64,000 bases of DNA from Aphis gossypii. Taxonomy: Eukaryota > Arthropoda > Insecta > Hemiptera > Aphididae. The notes beneath the pieces were generated by a model. It was given only the letters and a program-made list of their open reading frames with translations. It searched no databases and was not told where the DNA came from. Where the stretch lies: assembly GCF_020184175.1 (NCBI RefSeq), contig NC_065530.1, positions 67,867,260-67,931,259 on the forward strand, written 5' to 3'. Below, piece after piece: positions 1-13,592 of this stretch (positions are counted from its first letter, which is position 1; every line of letters begins with the position of its first letter). A program made the translations under genes and the position numbers.

Positions 1-267
1 TTCTTAACCTTGTCCTCAAACAACAGCGCGTAGGTATTATCGGTGTATAATAGCATACATTACTTAAATGCACAATGAACTGACTATTTATGTGCCCAAT
101 TATCTCATTATAATCAAAAACAGTGTTTTATTAAGCATTCAAATAATACGCGACACACTTATTAGGGCTTTAATTAGTTTTATAATATAAGCCATTAAAT
201 GGATTATTAGGCCGCGACAAAATAATGAATACTATAATAATAGTATAGATATAGCTTTTAAAAATTT
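1..267. other. AT-rich sequence, probably the next intron of the KCTD gene
   Basis: This lies 3' of the last visible KCTD exon donor. The first 60 bases are less AT-rich and open on the minus strand, but no convincing acceptor precedes them, so no exon is called. Confidence 0.4.
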
Positions 268-273
268 ACTTAC

Positions 274-2864
274 GAGTGATTTCAAAGTATCTAGCTTCTT
301 CTAGCAATAGGTCAATGTCAGTGAAATTGTCAGGTAACGAAAGCTTTGAATTTCTCATAAAGTTGAGAATATGCCTGAACATCTTGCCATCCCTGTCGAT
401 GAAATAGTGTTGTTTAAGAGAATCTAACACTATGGGTATACTACCATTGAACAATTTTGCCAGTTTTGAATCAGGATTCCTGAAATTCAATTGAATGTAA
501 GACTTTCTATAAAAAATAAACGAATTATGTACTTTGCATTTTTATAATATGCACGAATCAGTTGCATAAAATATGCATTGAAATATCTGTCATTATTAAA
601 ATTGAAAATCGTGTACGTAATTCGATAAAAAAAAATATTATAATCATTTCTATACTTTTTGAACATAATATAATAATGACATTATCGTGTGTAAAATATT
701 TATACATGTAATATATTATAATATATATATAATATGTAACATAACAATACAACAATACATTCATTTATTTTTTTTTTTAGTTTCTTTGAGTGTGTGCCAT
801 GTGGTTAAATTTCTATATAGTCATATAATAACAAAGCAATAATATTTATAGAAAAATAGTAAAATCCGTACTATGTATACGCAGGTATATAATATATCGG
901 AGACTCGTAATGCACGACTTTTATGCGAGAGTGACTAGTGAAGCGTAGCGCGTTCGTGTAACGCCAAAGGCGATGAACACGACGTGCAATGCTGAAAGGA
1001 CCAATCGTTAGGTAAGCCAAAAAAATAAAAAGGAAACAGAAACCCACTCTTCGCATCATCGATTGGTGTTATTGCTTATTTCCCATGTTTGTTCCGTGAC
1101 CTTACGCAAATACGTATTTTAAGAAAGGTTTCATTGGGTAATTAACCCAAATTTTTCTCAAATACATGCAAATACCTATGCATATAATACTATATCACAT
1201 TAAACTAACTTGGTTAGAGTATCCAATGAAGACGTATATATGGTGCCGCCGACGTCTATATGGACGGGAGCTGTGTATTTAGACGCGGCTGCTACACATG
1301 GTATGCCAGCAATGATTTTGTGGTTGTAACCGGTAGTCGGCACTACCGGTGTTGGTGATGGTGAATTGCTGTTGTGTGAGACGGTAGGAGACGTGGCCGG
1401 TGAATTACTACGAGTAATACAAATAATAATCAAATATTATAATAATGGAAAAAGAAAAAACATATACCTTTATATTTTAAGAAATAAGAAAACACTCGGA
1501 ATTTACATTTTAAAATCAGTAGATATAGTGCATGTAGATTTTAGTAATTTTTTTATTCAATGGCATTATACTATTATAGTATAATTCTACAGATTTAAAA
1601 CACAATAACTTCACATTTGTTTTTTGTCATAAATTTAATTAATTGAAAAATAGTATTCCTAACTTAAAAGTTTATTATCTTACAAATTTGATAGTGGTAA
1701 GTTTACTATATTTTTATCTATACTTATAAATGTAAAAAATATAATTTATTTATATGAATATAAAAACAAAGAATGAATATACATATCTTCATTAATAAAT
1801 AGTCAGACTTAAAATTTTTTATAATAATCCAATTTAAAAAAGAATACTTAAATATGTATTTAAAAAGAATTAAATAAATTTAAATAATAATTTTTGTTAA
1901 TTTTATAATTATATTTAGTAAAAAAAAAATACTTAACATCGATGGATGTTTAAAATCAAAATTACGAGTTTATTATTTGTCTAGAAATTTAATATTTTAA
2001 CTCTTAAAAAAAATACTTTCAACTATAGAAAAATAAATTTGTATACAAATATAGGTACAATTGTACCTAATATTTGTATTTAATATTATATGTACCTACG
2101 AGTATAATGTACTTTCATTAGATTTGATGTAAATACAAGACTTTAATTATAAATATATATTATTTCGGAGTGGATGAATAACTATGTTTGTTTATCGAAT
2201 ACTTTCTAATGTAATTCATAATAGTTGAGATTAAGGGTTGAAACATTACCATTGACTTAGTACTACGTGTTATAAATTAAAAATCAATTAAAATGTTTTA
2301 TATTGATGGCGTTGTATTTTAATTATATTTCAATGTTTAAAACTAAATATTGCAAAATGATTTAGTTATTGTTGAACAGGATTTAAAAATTAACATTATA
2401 AGTAGGTATCTACATAAAAATATTATTCTCAGAATAAATTATAAAGGACATCTATAGACTATAACTATTAACTTCTAATCATGCAGTTATTTAAATTACA
2501 CAGTCATCTATGTGGTATTTTATTCTTATTTTTTAAGCTTATTCAAATGTTTATAGATGGTTTGTATTATTTTACATAGGTAGGTGGTCAATATATGTAA
2601 ATGTTTATATTGAGTATTGACCGACAAGCAATAAGATTATATCATCATAATTGAGTATTAATACACAACAGAAGTAAATTTAACTAAAAATCTCGTCATC
2701 GTGTTGGAATTAATTATAGAAACTTACGTACCAACATATAGTACTTCTATTTTCCAATACATATTTATTATAAATATAATATTTTTCTAAATAGGTACAC
2801 ACCTGATTTTGATCTGTGTGCTTGTGTATAAGGACCTGGATGAAGTGAGATCTTTAGGCTCCAT
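274..2864 (-). CDS. KCTD1/KCTD15-like BTB/POZ protein, 3' end outside window
   Basis: Three exons read right to left: 2864-2803 (from the first ATG; the exon itself begins at 2898), 1407-1210 and 479-274. Phases close at both introns, giving about 155 residues. The BTB (T1-type) domain starts at 'PVHIDVGGTIYTSSL' and runs through 'PIVLDSLKQHYFIDRDG' to 'EEARYFEI', a near match to vertebrate KCTD1/KCTD15 and the insect homologue. These proteins form BTB oligomers; KCTD1/15 repress AP-2-type transcription factors, which is family knowledge only. A short motif before the BTB resembles the serine/proline-rich N-terminus of the family. The last visible exon ends at a GTAAGT donor (273-268), so the C-terminal half lies left of the window. 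The ATG at 2864 is the first in the exon. The frame stays open back to 2898, so an upstream coding exon is possible. Confidence 0.85.
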
Positions 2865-5456
2865 TCCGTCCACATCTCGCACCACTTCACACTTACGTCT
2901 AAAATTATAAAATTAAAATAAATATTTCATTAATGTCTACAAGTAGAATTTAAAAAAAATAAATCTTATAAATTACATAATACATTAATATTATTATGAA
3001 AATTACTTTTAGTTAATAAAATCAAAAACAGTGAACCAATACTTGAAATTAATTCAGATAAATATAAAATTAACATTGTTTATATTATTTTGATTTGATT
3101 TTTGTATGTAATATAAATGTAAATAGTAATGTACAACTAAAATTATTACACTAAATAATTTAATTTCAACCATGTAAAAAAATCTTTATGTGGGGGCATT
3201 GCAGCTAGGTAAACTGATTACAATTTATTTCGAAATGACATTATGAATAAGTATTCACCCACTGGTTTAAACTGTTTAAAGTCAGCTGGATCATTGTTGT
3301 TTATTATTGTATAGTGTTTAAATTTTCTATTCGGGTTGAACCGACTGCTGCTTATCGTATTATACAGCTTATGAATCTATAGTGGGTCGACAATTTTGTG
3401 GGCGTTGTACACGATGCTGAAGATGATTCTGGTTTGATCACAAAAATATCGTTCACAATACGATGGAAAAGGAGGAAAATTATAAGAATAGTAAAGTTAT
3501 AAACTGTACAGTACCTATACAAACACATAAAACATTTTACACGTGGAATCATGGAACATGTATATACATGTGCTGACCACGCCTAAAGTGTAACTGAAAA
3601 CGATAATCCAATTGTCCGCATGTTATATGAAATAAATAATATAAAAATGTCACTTGGGCGAGAGAGAGCAATATACATATATTATGAATACCTATATAGT
3701 TTATTATATGTATAGATTATTATCTCGCTCAGACATCATAGATTAATTTGGCGGTAACACGGGTCTGTATAATTTTGTCAAACCATATTTGTATATACTG
3801 GATATATGTAATGCGTGTAAACTGTAATTTATGATTTTGTTGACATTGTCAAATAAACACTATAGGTGCATTAAACAATACACAATTTCCAGAGATCGAA
3901 GATAAAATATAAAGTGCGATGCTTTCTTATATGTCATATATCACTTAGTATTCAATTCGCATATATATTACACGTAATATATGTGTCAACATGTATATAT
4001 GCACTTATACTTTCAAAGAAAGTATACGAGTACATAAAGCATATAATATGTTAATATGTTAATTATTTTTGTTTGTATTTTGTCATTGGTATTGGTCACC
4101 AATATTTTTGGTGAAGTATTCTAAATATAGCCAAACCAGTATATTCATTACAAAAGAAATCGTTTTGTGAAAACATTGTGAGAGAAAATGCGACATCTTG
4201 ATATTCCAGAACGAAGTAAAAATAAGGCACCTGTCTATGGTCTGTGAAAGCGTCATAATAAAGGTCAATGATATTTGTTCGCTTCTTCGTATTATCCGGA
4301 CCTACCTGTTGATGATGATACCAGTTGTACCGGACGGAAGGCACGTGACATTAAACATAATAAAAAATAAATAAAACGCGACCATGCCAAAACCTACTTT
4401 TTTCTCTATATTTTTACACTGCATATAGACGGAGAGATTAATACATAAACTAGTGCCATTAGTAAAGTGGTTTCGTTTACCTATATGTTATATAACTAAA
4501 AATCCATAAGAAAATGTCATATATTATATTCTCAAGTCTAAAGTCTCTAAAGGTTAAATTATCTTGGAAATCGAATAATATATATTCAATGACTTCTAAG
4601 ATTAAGTTTGAGTAATTGTGGTCAATAATTCTTCAAAAATATTAGCAACTTAAGTTTTTTGGCTGGGGATAATATTTTATTTAGATGCAACAGTTATAAA
4701 ATAGATACTATAGCTTACCCCTATTATATATAAATATTTGTTAATAATATTGTACTTATACGTTATTAAATTTTATTGATAAGTTTGTGTTTAAGAAAAC
4801 TAACAACTAAATGTTTAGGTATTAAAGTCACCATAATAAAAAATATTTTAAATGTTTGTATATATTGTTAATATATTTTATTATTTTACTTTTAATATAC
4901 CTTATTTTGACATTAAATCAAATCATACCTACCTATACTATACGCGGTAATATTACGGTATATACTAAATATTTGATATCGTCCATCATCTGTCAATTAA
5001 AATTGATTTTTAAAAATATTATAATGTCACTTAAATTTCCTTAGTTTTAAAACTAAATATTTAATCATTTTTGTCCTTATTTTATAATTTTGTCGTATAT
5101 ATTCAACAGGATACGACTATAGAAATATATACGTGCTCTTGCAGTAAATTATACAATTATAACTTGAACATATTAGAGTTGCTTGATAGGCACTATCAAG
5201 ACATTCTAAAACATATATCTTGCAAGCAGCTATACATATAAAATCATTAGGTACTATAAAAAGTTCAAATATGTAATTTAATTTCGTATTACACTGTATA
5301 GTAGGTACAGTCGCACAGATATGTTGTAGTAATAATTATCATAAATTATTAGTTTGTCTATAGTAGTATGACCATTGACCTTATTATATTTCTATGATTA
5401 CGAAAAAAAAAGTTTTAGGTTGAAATTTGAATGCTATGAATTCTAGCATATTCTCT

Positions 5457-5476
5457 ATGATATCCTAGGATATCAT
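5457..5476. repeat. Perfect 20-bp palindrome
   Basis: The two 10-base halves (ATGATATCCT and its complement) abut with no spacer. A second, imperfect palindrome centred on GAATTC lies just to the left at about 5432-5450. The function is unknown. Confidence 0.6.
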
Positions 5477-5928
5477 TATAGTGATTGATTATCAAACATC
5501 ACATTTTTCGAAAAAATAAGTTTTGTCATGATATTATATATTTGCACAGTTATAATTTAACTATATTTTTCCCATCTCTTTAAACAGAATTATATTCAAT
5601 AATGTGATACCTGTGAATCCCCGATGTATAATATTATTAGGTAATCCACGTGATATTGAGATCAAAATGAAATTACAACTTACAACTGCTACTTATTTGA
5701 CACGCCATCCTTCATCGTATTTGCGTGTAAAGATCTAAAATATTAAATTTATATATAACCGTCCACAATTCCACATACAGTCAAGTTAAAACTCGTTGTC
5801 ATTTACGCGTTCACTCGTTTAAAACGTCCATAAACCATATTTAATTTTTATTTAGATAATATTATATTTATGTGTATAATATTATGTCTAACACCATTTC
5901 GAGCGTATAAAATAATAATTGCAAATTG

Positions 5929-5963
<35 letters not shown>

Positions 5964-5966
5964 AAT
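5929..5966. repeat. CAA/AAC trinucleotide microsatellite
   Basis: About eleven uninterrupted ACA/CAA units, ending in AATAAT. It lies in non-coding sequence. Confidence 0.9.
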
Positions 5967-6119
5967 AGTACCTATAATATTTCATTGGTTAAACGCCTTG
6001 GTTCGTCATATAATATATCTGCAAGCATGAATGTTGATGTATACATCAAATAACATCATATTATATTGACGGAGATATTATAATATATATTATATTATTA
6101 TACCTTCGTACAACTTATA

Positions 6120-6860
6120 ATAATATTATAGTGTGAACGCGCGACGGCGGCGTGTGTGTGTGTGACTTATGTCGGACGATCTCGCGCGCTCGACGACGAC
6201 GACGACGACGGGGCTCGTGGGAACGATCCCGCCGGGGTGGTGTGTATATACTGTAATACATATATTATATATTATAAACATATAATAATATTAATATAAT
6301 GATAATAATAATAATAATAATAATAATACGAAAAACACGTGGGAAACGAATGTACGCGGGCCGTGATCACTCCGGGCGTACGGCACGAGTACCCACCGCC
6401 GCACAATATTATATATTATGAAGGTATATGCGCGTAGAAGAGCACCGCGTGTACCTATACCCATATACAAGTATATGTATATATATATATATATATTATT
6501 TAGTCGAGATAGATATTACACACACACACACTTGCGCGAGTATACCTATAAGGCTATATAAATATATGCATTTATATGTACATAGAAACAGACGCAAACG
6601 CTCATTGCATATACCTATATATATATACACATAGGTCCGGTCATCCCTGCCCGGGGGGAAACGGCCGTGCATCGGTGTGTATAGCAGCTAGCGGAGGTCG
6701 GGGGTCGGTTGTCGTTGGCGTGGTCGGTGCAACCGGGTGTGTGTGTGTGTGTATTGGGGGGGGGGGCATCGGAGCGCGCGCGGTCGGCCCCGGGCACCAG
6801 CACGATTGTCGCCCGGGGTCGCGTACGACCTCATGTCACGGCACATCAAACGCGCACAAA
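6120..6860. promoter_or_regulatory. GC-rich, CpG-rich island with microsatellites
   Basis: This is a sharp change from the AT-rich surroundings, with many CpG steps. It carries a CGA run (6190-6210), an AAT run (6302-6328), AT and CA runs (6475-6532), GT and G runs (6737-6768) and, just outside, a CG/CA run (6966-6995). Two copies of CGTGGGAA sit at 6216-6223 and 6338-6345; the second overlaps a CACGTG E-box. Open frames here are built from the repeats and do not look like protein. In AT-rich insect genomes such islands often mark promoters. The most likely owner is the minus-strand KCTD gene, about 3.3 kb away, but no 5' exon could be proven. Confidence 0.45.
6302..6328. repeat. AAT/ATA trinucleotide microsatellite
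   Basis: About nine uninterrupted units between the two CGTGGGAA motifs of the GC-rich island. Confidence 0.9.
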
Positions 6861-9250
6861 AACATAAAATAAAAACCGTACACCTCCGGGCGATATTCCG
6901 AGGGAAAAAATATAAAAATAATAAACATGTGCACGTAATGATTTTCGCCTCCAGTGTGTATGTATACGACCGCGCGCGCGCACACACACACACACATAAC
7001 ATATACTCTCACACACACACATTCACGTTTATGAACGCATATTATTGATATGTATTTACTATACTTATGATGATGATGCATATATACACAAAACTATCTG
7101 TACTTGGTATACTCACACACGCGGGCGAACCTACGAGAGACCGTTCGATTGGTTTATTTTTTTACGATTTTATTTGTATTTGTATGTAGGTATATTATAT
7201 ACCTAATATATATATTATGACTGTATCATATTATTTTTGTTTCGCCGATGACCGAAATCCTTTCCACACGGTCGTTATATATTCTATACACAACAGCACC
7301 ATGTTATAAACATTATTATACAATATCCCTCTCGCTCATTAGGTACATATAATTATTATACCATATACTTACGTATTATATATATATAATATATATACAT
7401 CCACTTTGATGATTTTATAAAGTTTTCTATAATACCCGCTAATGTATGACATTATGCGATTATTAATAAGAGTCTAAGTACGCGTACGCATTATAATATT
7501 ATGTGTGAGTGGGTGGACTCGCGGCGCCTTCGATGAATCGTGTATTAATAATAAACGGGTAATACATCATATTATTATTATGCATGTAGGTTTACACGCC
7601 GACGATTACGATGACGGACACATGCACGCGCAACGCCGACCGATGGCAGTTCACTTAGACTTGGTGTGCCATTTTTTGAATTTCCGTACAAAATGATATC
7701 GTCAACTATTATACATAGTATACATAGGTCCTAGGTATAGATAAAATATTAAAATCGCGAAAGTATCTATAAATATCTAATTATGTTTTTAAAAAGAATT
7801 AATAACGATTTTACCTATAAACATCGAGCCTGCCGGATACATATATAAACTATTAAGTGATAAAACTAGAGAAATGTGCATTATTTTAATAACAGATCAA
7901 AACTTTTGTAAACAATTAAATTTGAAATAGAATTTACAAAAAAATATTTATTGTTATGGATGAGCGAAAAAAAACAATTATTTATTACCTAATAAGAATT
8001 ATATTAATATAATATTTGTCGAGATTCTAAGAATAAAGAATTGGAATATTTTATTAATTGATCAAACAATCATACGATTTCCACATTACTTGTTAACTAT
8101 TTTTTAATTAACGAGTAAGAAATTAAACATTTAAATAAAATCAGTAATAACTGATGAAAATAGGTATCCTATAACAGCGTATATAACCTCAGAATCACAT
8201 AAATAATAATTAAATATTAAGATATAAAATTCTTAATTTTTATTATTTTTATATTATGTATTATAGTATATATTTTTTTAAAGTTCCGACTATAATTTAG
8301 AAAATTTAAGATATTAATAGGATATCATAGGCATAAATATCCGTTATTAGTTGCGCATATGTTCTTGTTTTAACTATTTAATTTAAATTATATTTAACTA
8401 TTTAAATAATGAATACATTTTGCAATCATTTTCGTTTGAACAATAACAGAGTTAAACAAAGCCTAGGGGCACAATTTCAAATAGGGGGCTTCGGTACCCT
8501 TAGTTTTTTCAATCTTACGATCATCTTATAATACAATTGATAACCGCATATTTAATAATGGATTATTTATAAATAATATATTAATTTATAAAAATGAAAT
8601 AAGAACATTAAGAACCAACTTGCTAAAAATGGTATAAATTATAAAGGAGTATAGATTATTATAGGGGATAAAACTGGTGGAGTGGTGGAGCCAAACCAGG
8701 CCTCCCCCATAAAAAATTATTTTTATGTTCTATAACAAATCAAAAAATGTATTCTTAGTACACCATTTCAATTACAATGAATACAAATCAAGCTACACAT
8801 CTTAATGTGTGTAATGCTATATTGTCGTTATTGCAAACATTTTAGATGTAGTTAAAGTCAAATAAATATATAATAGGTATTTAATTAATACACCTATTTT
8901 TTATTTTTGTCGTTACACCTTCGTTATAATATAACTTATGATTTATTTATCATAAAACAAGCATTTTTCTTAAATCTAGAATTTTTTTTTTTGAGAGTTT
9001 GAATGCCTATTATAATTATTAAAATTCAAATAATAAATAACACTGTTCAATTATTAGTTACCTTTTAATAATCGGCCCGGACTCCAGGATGACTCTTTTT
9101 AGACACAAAAAAAATAAATAAAATTAATGTGAATTTTCAGAATTAAAAAAAATTAATCGTTTATTAATTTAACACATTGCCAAATAAAACTTTCAAATAC
9201 TTTATTCGGAAATCGAAAATAATATTGTCGGACGTAAGTGATTTGATCAC
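6861..9250. other. Intergenic AT-rich sequence with simple repeats
   Basis: No supported gene. Sequence at about 8455-8710, with 'taggggcacaattt' and 'ggcctccccc', looks like decayed transposon sequence, but no paired termini were found. Confidence 0.4.
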
Positions 9251-9256
9251 ACACAA

Positions 9257-9346
9257 CTATCGTATTGTAGTTATCCCGAGTACTGAACCATTGAACAGCA
9301 CGTTCAGATTACAGAAGACCGCCACGGCAATCAAGAACCGCGCCAT
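9257..9346 (-). CDS. Possible first exon of a small secreted protein
   Basis: A minus-strand ATG at 9346 opens a 29-codon frame ending at 9257. It begins MARFLIAVAVF and is followed by polar residues, the pattern of a signal peptide (charged start, hydrophobic core, small residues before a cut). The segment is clearly more GC-rich than its flanks, as the coding exons in this window are. It lacks a strong splice donor before the stop (candidates are GTACTC and GTTGTG), and no downstream exon was found. It may equally be a chance frame or a decayed exon. Confidence 0.22.
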   Translation of the reverse strand: MARFLIAVAVFCNLNVLFNGSVLGITTIR

Positions 9347-9399
9347 CTGGTGTTTTCAGTGTAACCATTGAACAAATTACAAAACATGTCATTTACGAC

Positions 9400-10791
9400 A
9401 TTATTGTATAATATTGTAACATTAAGAATTTTGGAATTTTATATTTTATTCTTCACTTTATGTAATTCAACGCAAGGCAAAATATTAAGATTTTTCGGTT
9501 CTGATTTCTGGCGTAGTGGAGTACGAATTGAGAAATAAAAATCAGCGGAATACAATATTATTATATTTTTCACAACCATATAAAAATGTTAAAATTGTAA
9601 TTAGATGATTATTTAGATAACATTTTATTCGAATAAAAAATTATTCAAATGTTTTTTTTTAATTATTTGAAATATTTTAAAATTATTATTATTATTATTA
9701 TTCATTATTCATTTTAAACAAGTAAATATTATAAACTGTAGTTAACTTTGTACTTTAAGTTGTATAATTATAAATATTATTTTATTCTGAGTACATGCAA
9801 AAATATTATATACAAAGCATAAATAGATTTATAGAAGAAATATATTATAAATTATAATATTGGTATAATCATTTTGTGATAGGTAATTATGATAAAAATA
9901 AATAGTAGTAAATAATAATGATAATAAAAATGTAATATAAATAATTATTACATTATTATAGATATTACAGTTTTTAAATTAGATTTCAAAATAACCCCTT
10001 CTTCAAACATGTTATCTAATAGCTGGTTGCATTTCATTATAACAAATATAAATTATACTATAATACATTAGAATTAGAATTATGTTTAAAAATTATTTAA
10101 ATTGTTTTTTGTATATATTATCAAAGGTACCTTTACACTACACCATACATGTTGACATCATTTGAAGTTCTTAAATTATTGTTTAAGTATTAGGTACCTT
10201 ATATTTTATTTTCTAGAGATTTGTATTCCGTTTACTGTAGAGTACTAGAGGCTAGTTTTCTTAAGAAAATTGCAATACAGTAATTTCCAGTATTAAAATC
10301 TTGTTCAGTATTATTTAAAAATACTTATTACTGTCTTCATAGATACAATAGCTATACTTCATGTAACTTAATGGTAAGCCAATGTTCTTACAATTGATAT
10401 AGCAAAGGAAATTTATTTAAGAGGTAATAATAATGGATTGAAGTAATATTCAAAATATGCATTTTAATAAACATTATAATTATCTTATCCTTATCCTTAT
10501 CTAAATTTTAATCCTAATATATAATATGTAAAACATCAACAGAATAATAATAAAATTAAATTCATAATTAAAAATATCACAGTAATTAACCCTTCTATAG
10601 ATACGTTTTAGTTATTAATATTACTTTTAAAGGCAGTAATTACTTATTGCTATAAAACAATATTCAAAAATATTTTTACTTTAGATAGTAATTAAAATAA
10701 ATAGTACAAAAATTTTAAATTTTAATAAGTAAATAAAAAATATTGTAATAGATTAAAATAAAATGTTTTCAATACTTTTGGAAATATATAA
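9400..10791. other. AT-rich intergenic sequence downstream of Def8
   Basis: Nothing recognised apart from an ATT run near 9681-9702. The part nearest 10791 is likely 3' UTR of Def8. Confidence 0.45.
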
Positions 10792-12409
10792 TTATACTTC
10801 TTGAAGTCTAGACCGTTCTTTAATTCTTTTGCATTTAGGGCAGAAATCTCTATTTTTCCAACATTGGTAGTGATAAACATTATCACATTTATCACAGCTA
10901 TGGGCATCTTCATCGAATGGAAATATTATTGTGTCCTTTTGACAAAGCTCACAAATGTATCCTTGATTTTTACAAATCTAACAATAATAATACATGTTTA
11001 AAATATTATTTATGATGGTTTTATTATAAAAAAAAATTAACTAACTTCGCATTCATATCGAATATGTTTTTCACAGATGTCATATACTCTCTGTAAATCT
11101 TCTAAAAAAAGTCCTGAATGTATTTCAACCATATCTTTCATACTATACAGAACACTATCATATAGCAATTCATGACATCTTGAAGATACATTTTTCAACT
11201 GTGCATTCCAAACTTTGCATAAAACCAAGTATTTTTTCATTTTTACTAAACTATTTTTAATGTTCTATAAAAATCCATAATTAATAACATGTTTAATAAA
11301 ATCAATTTATAAAAATTAAATTCAGTTTCTTACTTTGATTTTATTGAGTGACTCTAAATATGTAAAGAGTTTAGGGTTGTGTTTTTCTAAATTATACATT
11401 TTTGATTTATAATTATAATTAAGTAGTTGAAAAGATGCCTGGCTAACACATTTTTTCTCAAATTGCCAATTGCATAAAACACGTGCTGGTATTAAAGCAG
11501 TATTATTCCAATGATGTAAGGGACAGTAAAATTTTCCATCATAGTCACATAAGCGGGCTTCTAATGAAAGAGTATCTTCTAAAGAAAAAAATTGTTAAAT
11601 TAACACGTTAGGTTTTGCAATCTTGTAAATAGTATGGTTTATTGTTATATTATACTTTACCAGATGACAGTTTGGTGTTACGAATACGAATATATGATTG
11701 GCATTCAGCACATTTGTAATCTTGAGATAACAATCCATTGGATGGAGTGATAGTTAAAATCATAGAATGTTCACTAGCAAGAACTGCAGTACAAACTCTT
11801 TTGATTTTATCCAAACAAAAAATATGACAGTAGTATCCACAATCTATATTAACATAATAATTAAATTTTAAAATCTAGTTTAATGAACAAAAATATTTAA
11901 TATTTTACCTGAACATTCATACAACTGATGCATGTATTTCCAAATAGTTTTTGCACATACATCACAGATTTTATTTTCTAACCAGTTTGGTTTCCATACA
12001 AAAGATAAATGATGACCAAAAATCACTTTGGTTTCAATCAATTGATTTTTGTTTTCTAAAGCCTTTATTTCTGTTACCATTTCTAATTTGAATCTTAACT
12101 CTACTAATCTTCTAACCAATCGCATGCGTTCTTGACTACACTCTTTAGTAGTTCTTATCATTTGATTGCATTTTTCAATTTCTTTTCTCAATATATCTTC
12201 ATTTAGATCATTCTAAAAAGTGATAGTAAATAAATATTTTAACTAAAGTAGAATATTTACTATTTATCTACTTCATTTATTGTTAAGAAGTTATCAGATA
12301 TTGAAGTTGAACTTTCAGATGACACTGAATCAGATGATATTGATGACAGTGAAATCACTGAATCATTCATTTCCACATTAAATAAAAAATCGTTAGGTAA
12401 TGAACTCAT
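10792..12409 (-). CDS. Def8: Def8-like protein: C1 zinc finger plus Rubicon-homology domain
   Basis: Six exons, right to left: 12409-12272, 12212-11909, 11843-11661, 11578-11334, 11264-11046 and 10977-10792. All phases close, giving 424 residues against about 450 in mammals. A serine/acidic N-terminus (about 1-46) precedes a helical segment ('EIEKCNQMI', 'LVELRFKLE'). A C1-type finger follows, with its full His/Cys set: FGHH, CDVC, ECSDCGYYCH, C. The Rubicon-homology zinc domain then runs to the end: YKCAEC, LCDYDGKFYCPLHHWN, CEICKNQGYICELC, FPFD, CDKC, CPKC. Relatives (Def8, PLEKHM1, Rubicon) bind Rab7, and Def8 helps couple lysosomes to the cytoskeleton; this is family knowledge. The first donor (GTAGAT, after 12272) is weak. 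A non-coding 5' exon probably ends at the GTAAGT donor near 12771. The gene is divergent from the zinc-finger gene at 13593. Confidence 0.9.
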
Positions 12410-12772
12410 AGAAAAGTTTCTACCTGAAATCATAATTATTTTTAGTTTAAGTTTAGTATTTAATTAACTAAAGATATTTGTTAAATCTTATTTCTATACT
12501 TCATAATTTAAAAAAATATATAATATTTTTTAGGTACAATTATATTACAGTCATAAATTAATACAATAAAATTGTGCAAGCTACATTATCATTAATTAAT
12601 ACATTTTATTGTAACATATACATACTACTTAACATACCAAATTTACTTAAATTGTCTAAAATACATCGAATTATTATTTACTAATAATTACTTATTAAAA
12701 TATAAAACAATAATTTGGTATGAATTAACTAGAAAAAATAAAAATAAAAAAATAATTTACAGAAGACTTACT

Positions 12773-13567
12773 CTATGAACTATGTCACTAATCACGAATT
12801 ATTCACATACTACTATAACACTGTATGTGATGTTATGGTAGTCCGCAGTCGTGTTATGATAACAAAAACACGTTTTATCAATGAATCACATATTTTGATA
12901 AGAATAAATAATATATTATTATTATTATTTATTAGTTATTACTATTTACTATTTTACTAGGATTAAAGATACAAATAATATTATGTTGAAGTATGTCTTA
13001 CAATAATCATTTTTATTGTGATATTGTGAACTTATCTAATATCTATAATTATAATTGTGGTCGAGGATAACTTTACTGATCAACACATAACATTACAATT
13101 GTGCTGATCAATCATAATATTAAATCATTATGATAACAATTATTAACAATAAACTACTCGTAATAATAGCATTATACCTTCCTAGCCTATAAATAAATGC
13201 ATAACCAATTGACAATAACCTTAATAAATGTTAAATAATTTAATAATTATTATTAAAGTCTTTTCTAACAAGAATTTATTAAAATCGTTATTAGTGTAAT
13301 GGTTTTAAATTTTAATCATATTTTTTTAATGTTATGAATTCATAATTAGTAAATTCTAAATTCTAAGTAGTTCTAATAGTTCAGTGATTTATTGTTCGGC
13401 GTGTATACGAAGCCATGATTTTGAATTCTTAAATCAAGACGAGCTTTATTTTTATATTTCTACAATATTCTACTGATGAGATTGATTATATTTTGATGGT
13501 AATATTGTTATTTTTTTTGGATAATATTTCTGTTCTTATTTCAATAGCAAAAAATCTATTTTTTTAG
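12773..13567. promoter_or_regulatory. Shared divergent 5' region of Def8 and the zinc-finger gene
   Basis: The Def8 5' UTR exon appears to end near 12773, reading left. The zinc-finger gene's first coding exon begins at 13568, after a TTTTTTAG acceptor. Less than 800 bases therefore hold both transcription starts. No TATA box or other core element is convincing. The stretch at 13380-13440 is less AT-rich and could be the non-coding first exon of the rightward gene. Confidence 0.4.
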
Positions 13568-13592
13568 CTTGTGTACTGATTATTCTGATAAC

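Larger units (their letters stand above)
2899..6119. other. AT-rich non-coding stretch upstream of the KCTD exons
   Basis: No supported gene. It holds two neighbouring palindromes near 5432-5476 and a CAA microsatellite near 5929. It may be the first intron of the KCTD gene or its upstream region. Confidence 0.4.

Noticed and set aside
871..1059. 62-codon minus-strand frame with a hydrophobic start
   Set aside because: It sits in the intron between KCTD exons, and reading it would break the phase that joins 1210 to 479.
6428..7081. Several overlapping open frames on both strands in the GC-rich island
   Set aside because: Their translations are runs of His-Thr, Tyr-Ile or Val-Cys produced by microsatellites, with no domain signal.
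8455..8710. Possible transposon with 'taggggcacaattt' and 'ggcctccccc'
   Set aside because: It resembles aphid repeat debris, but terminal repeats and target duplications could not be paired.
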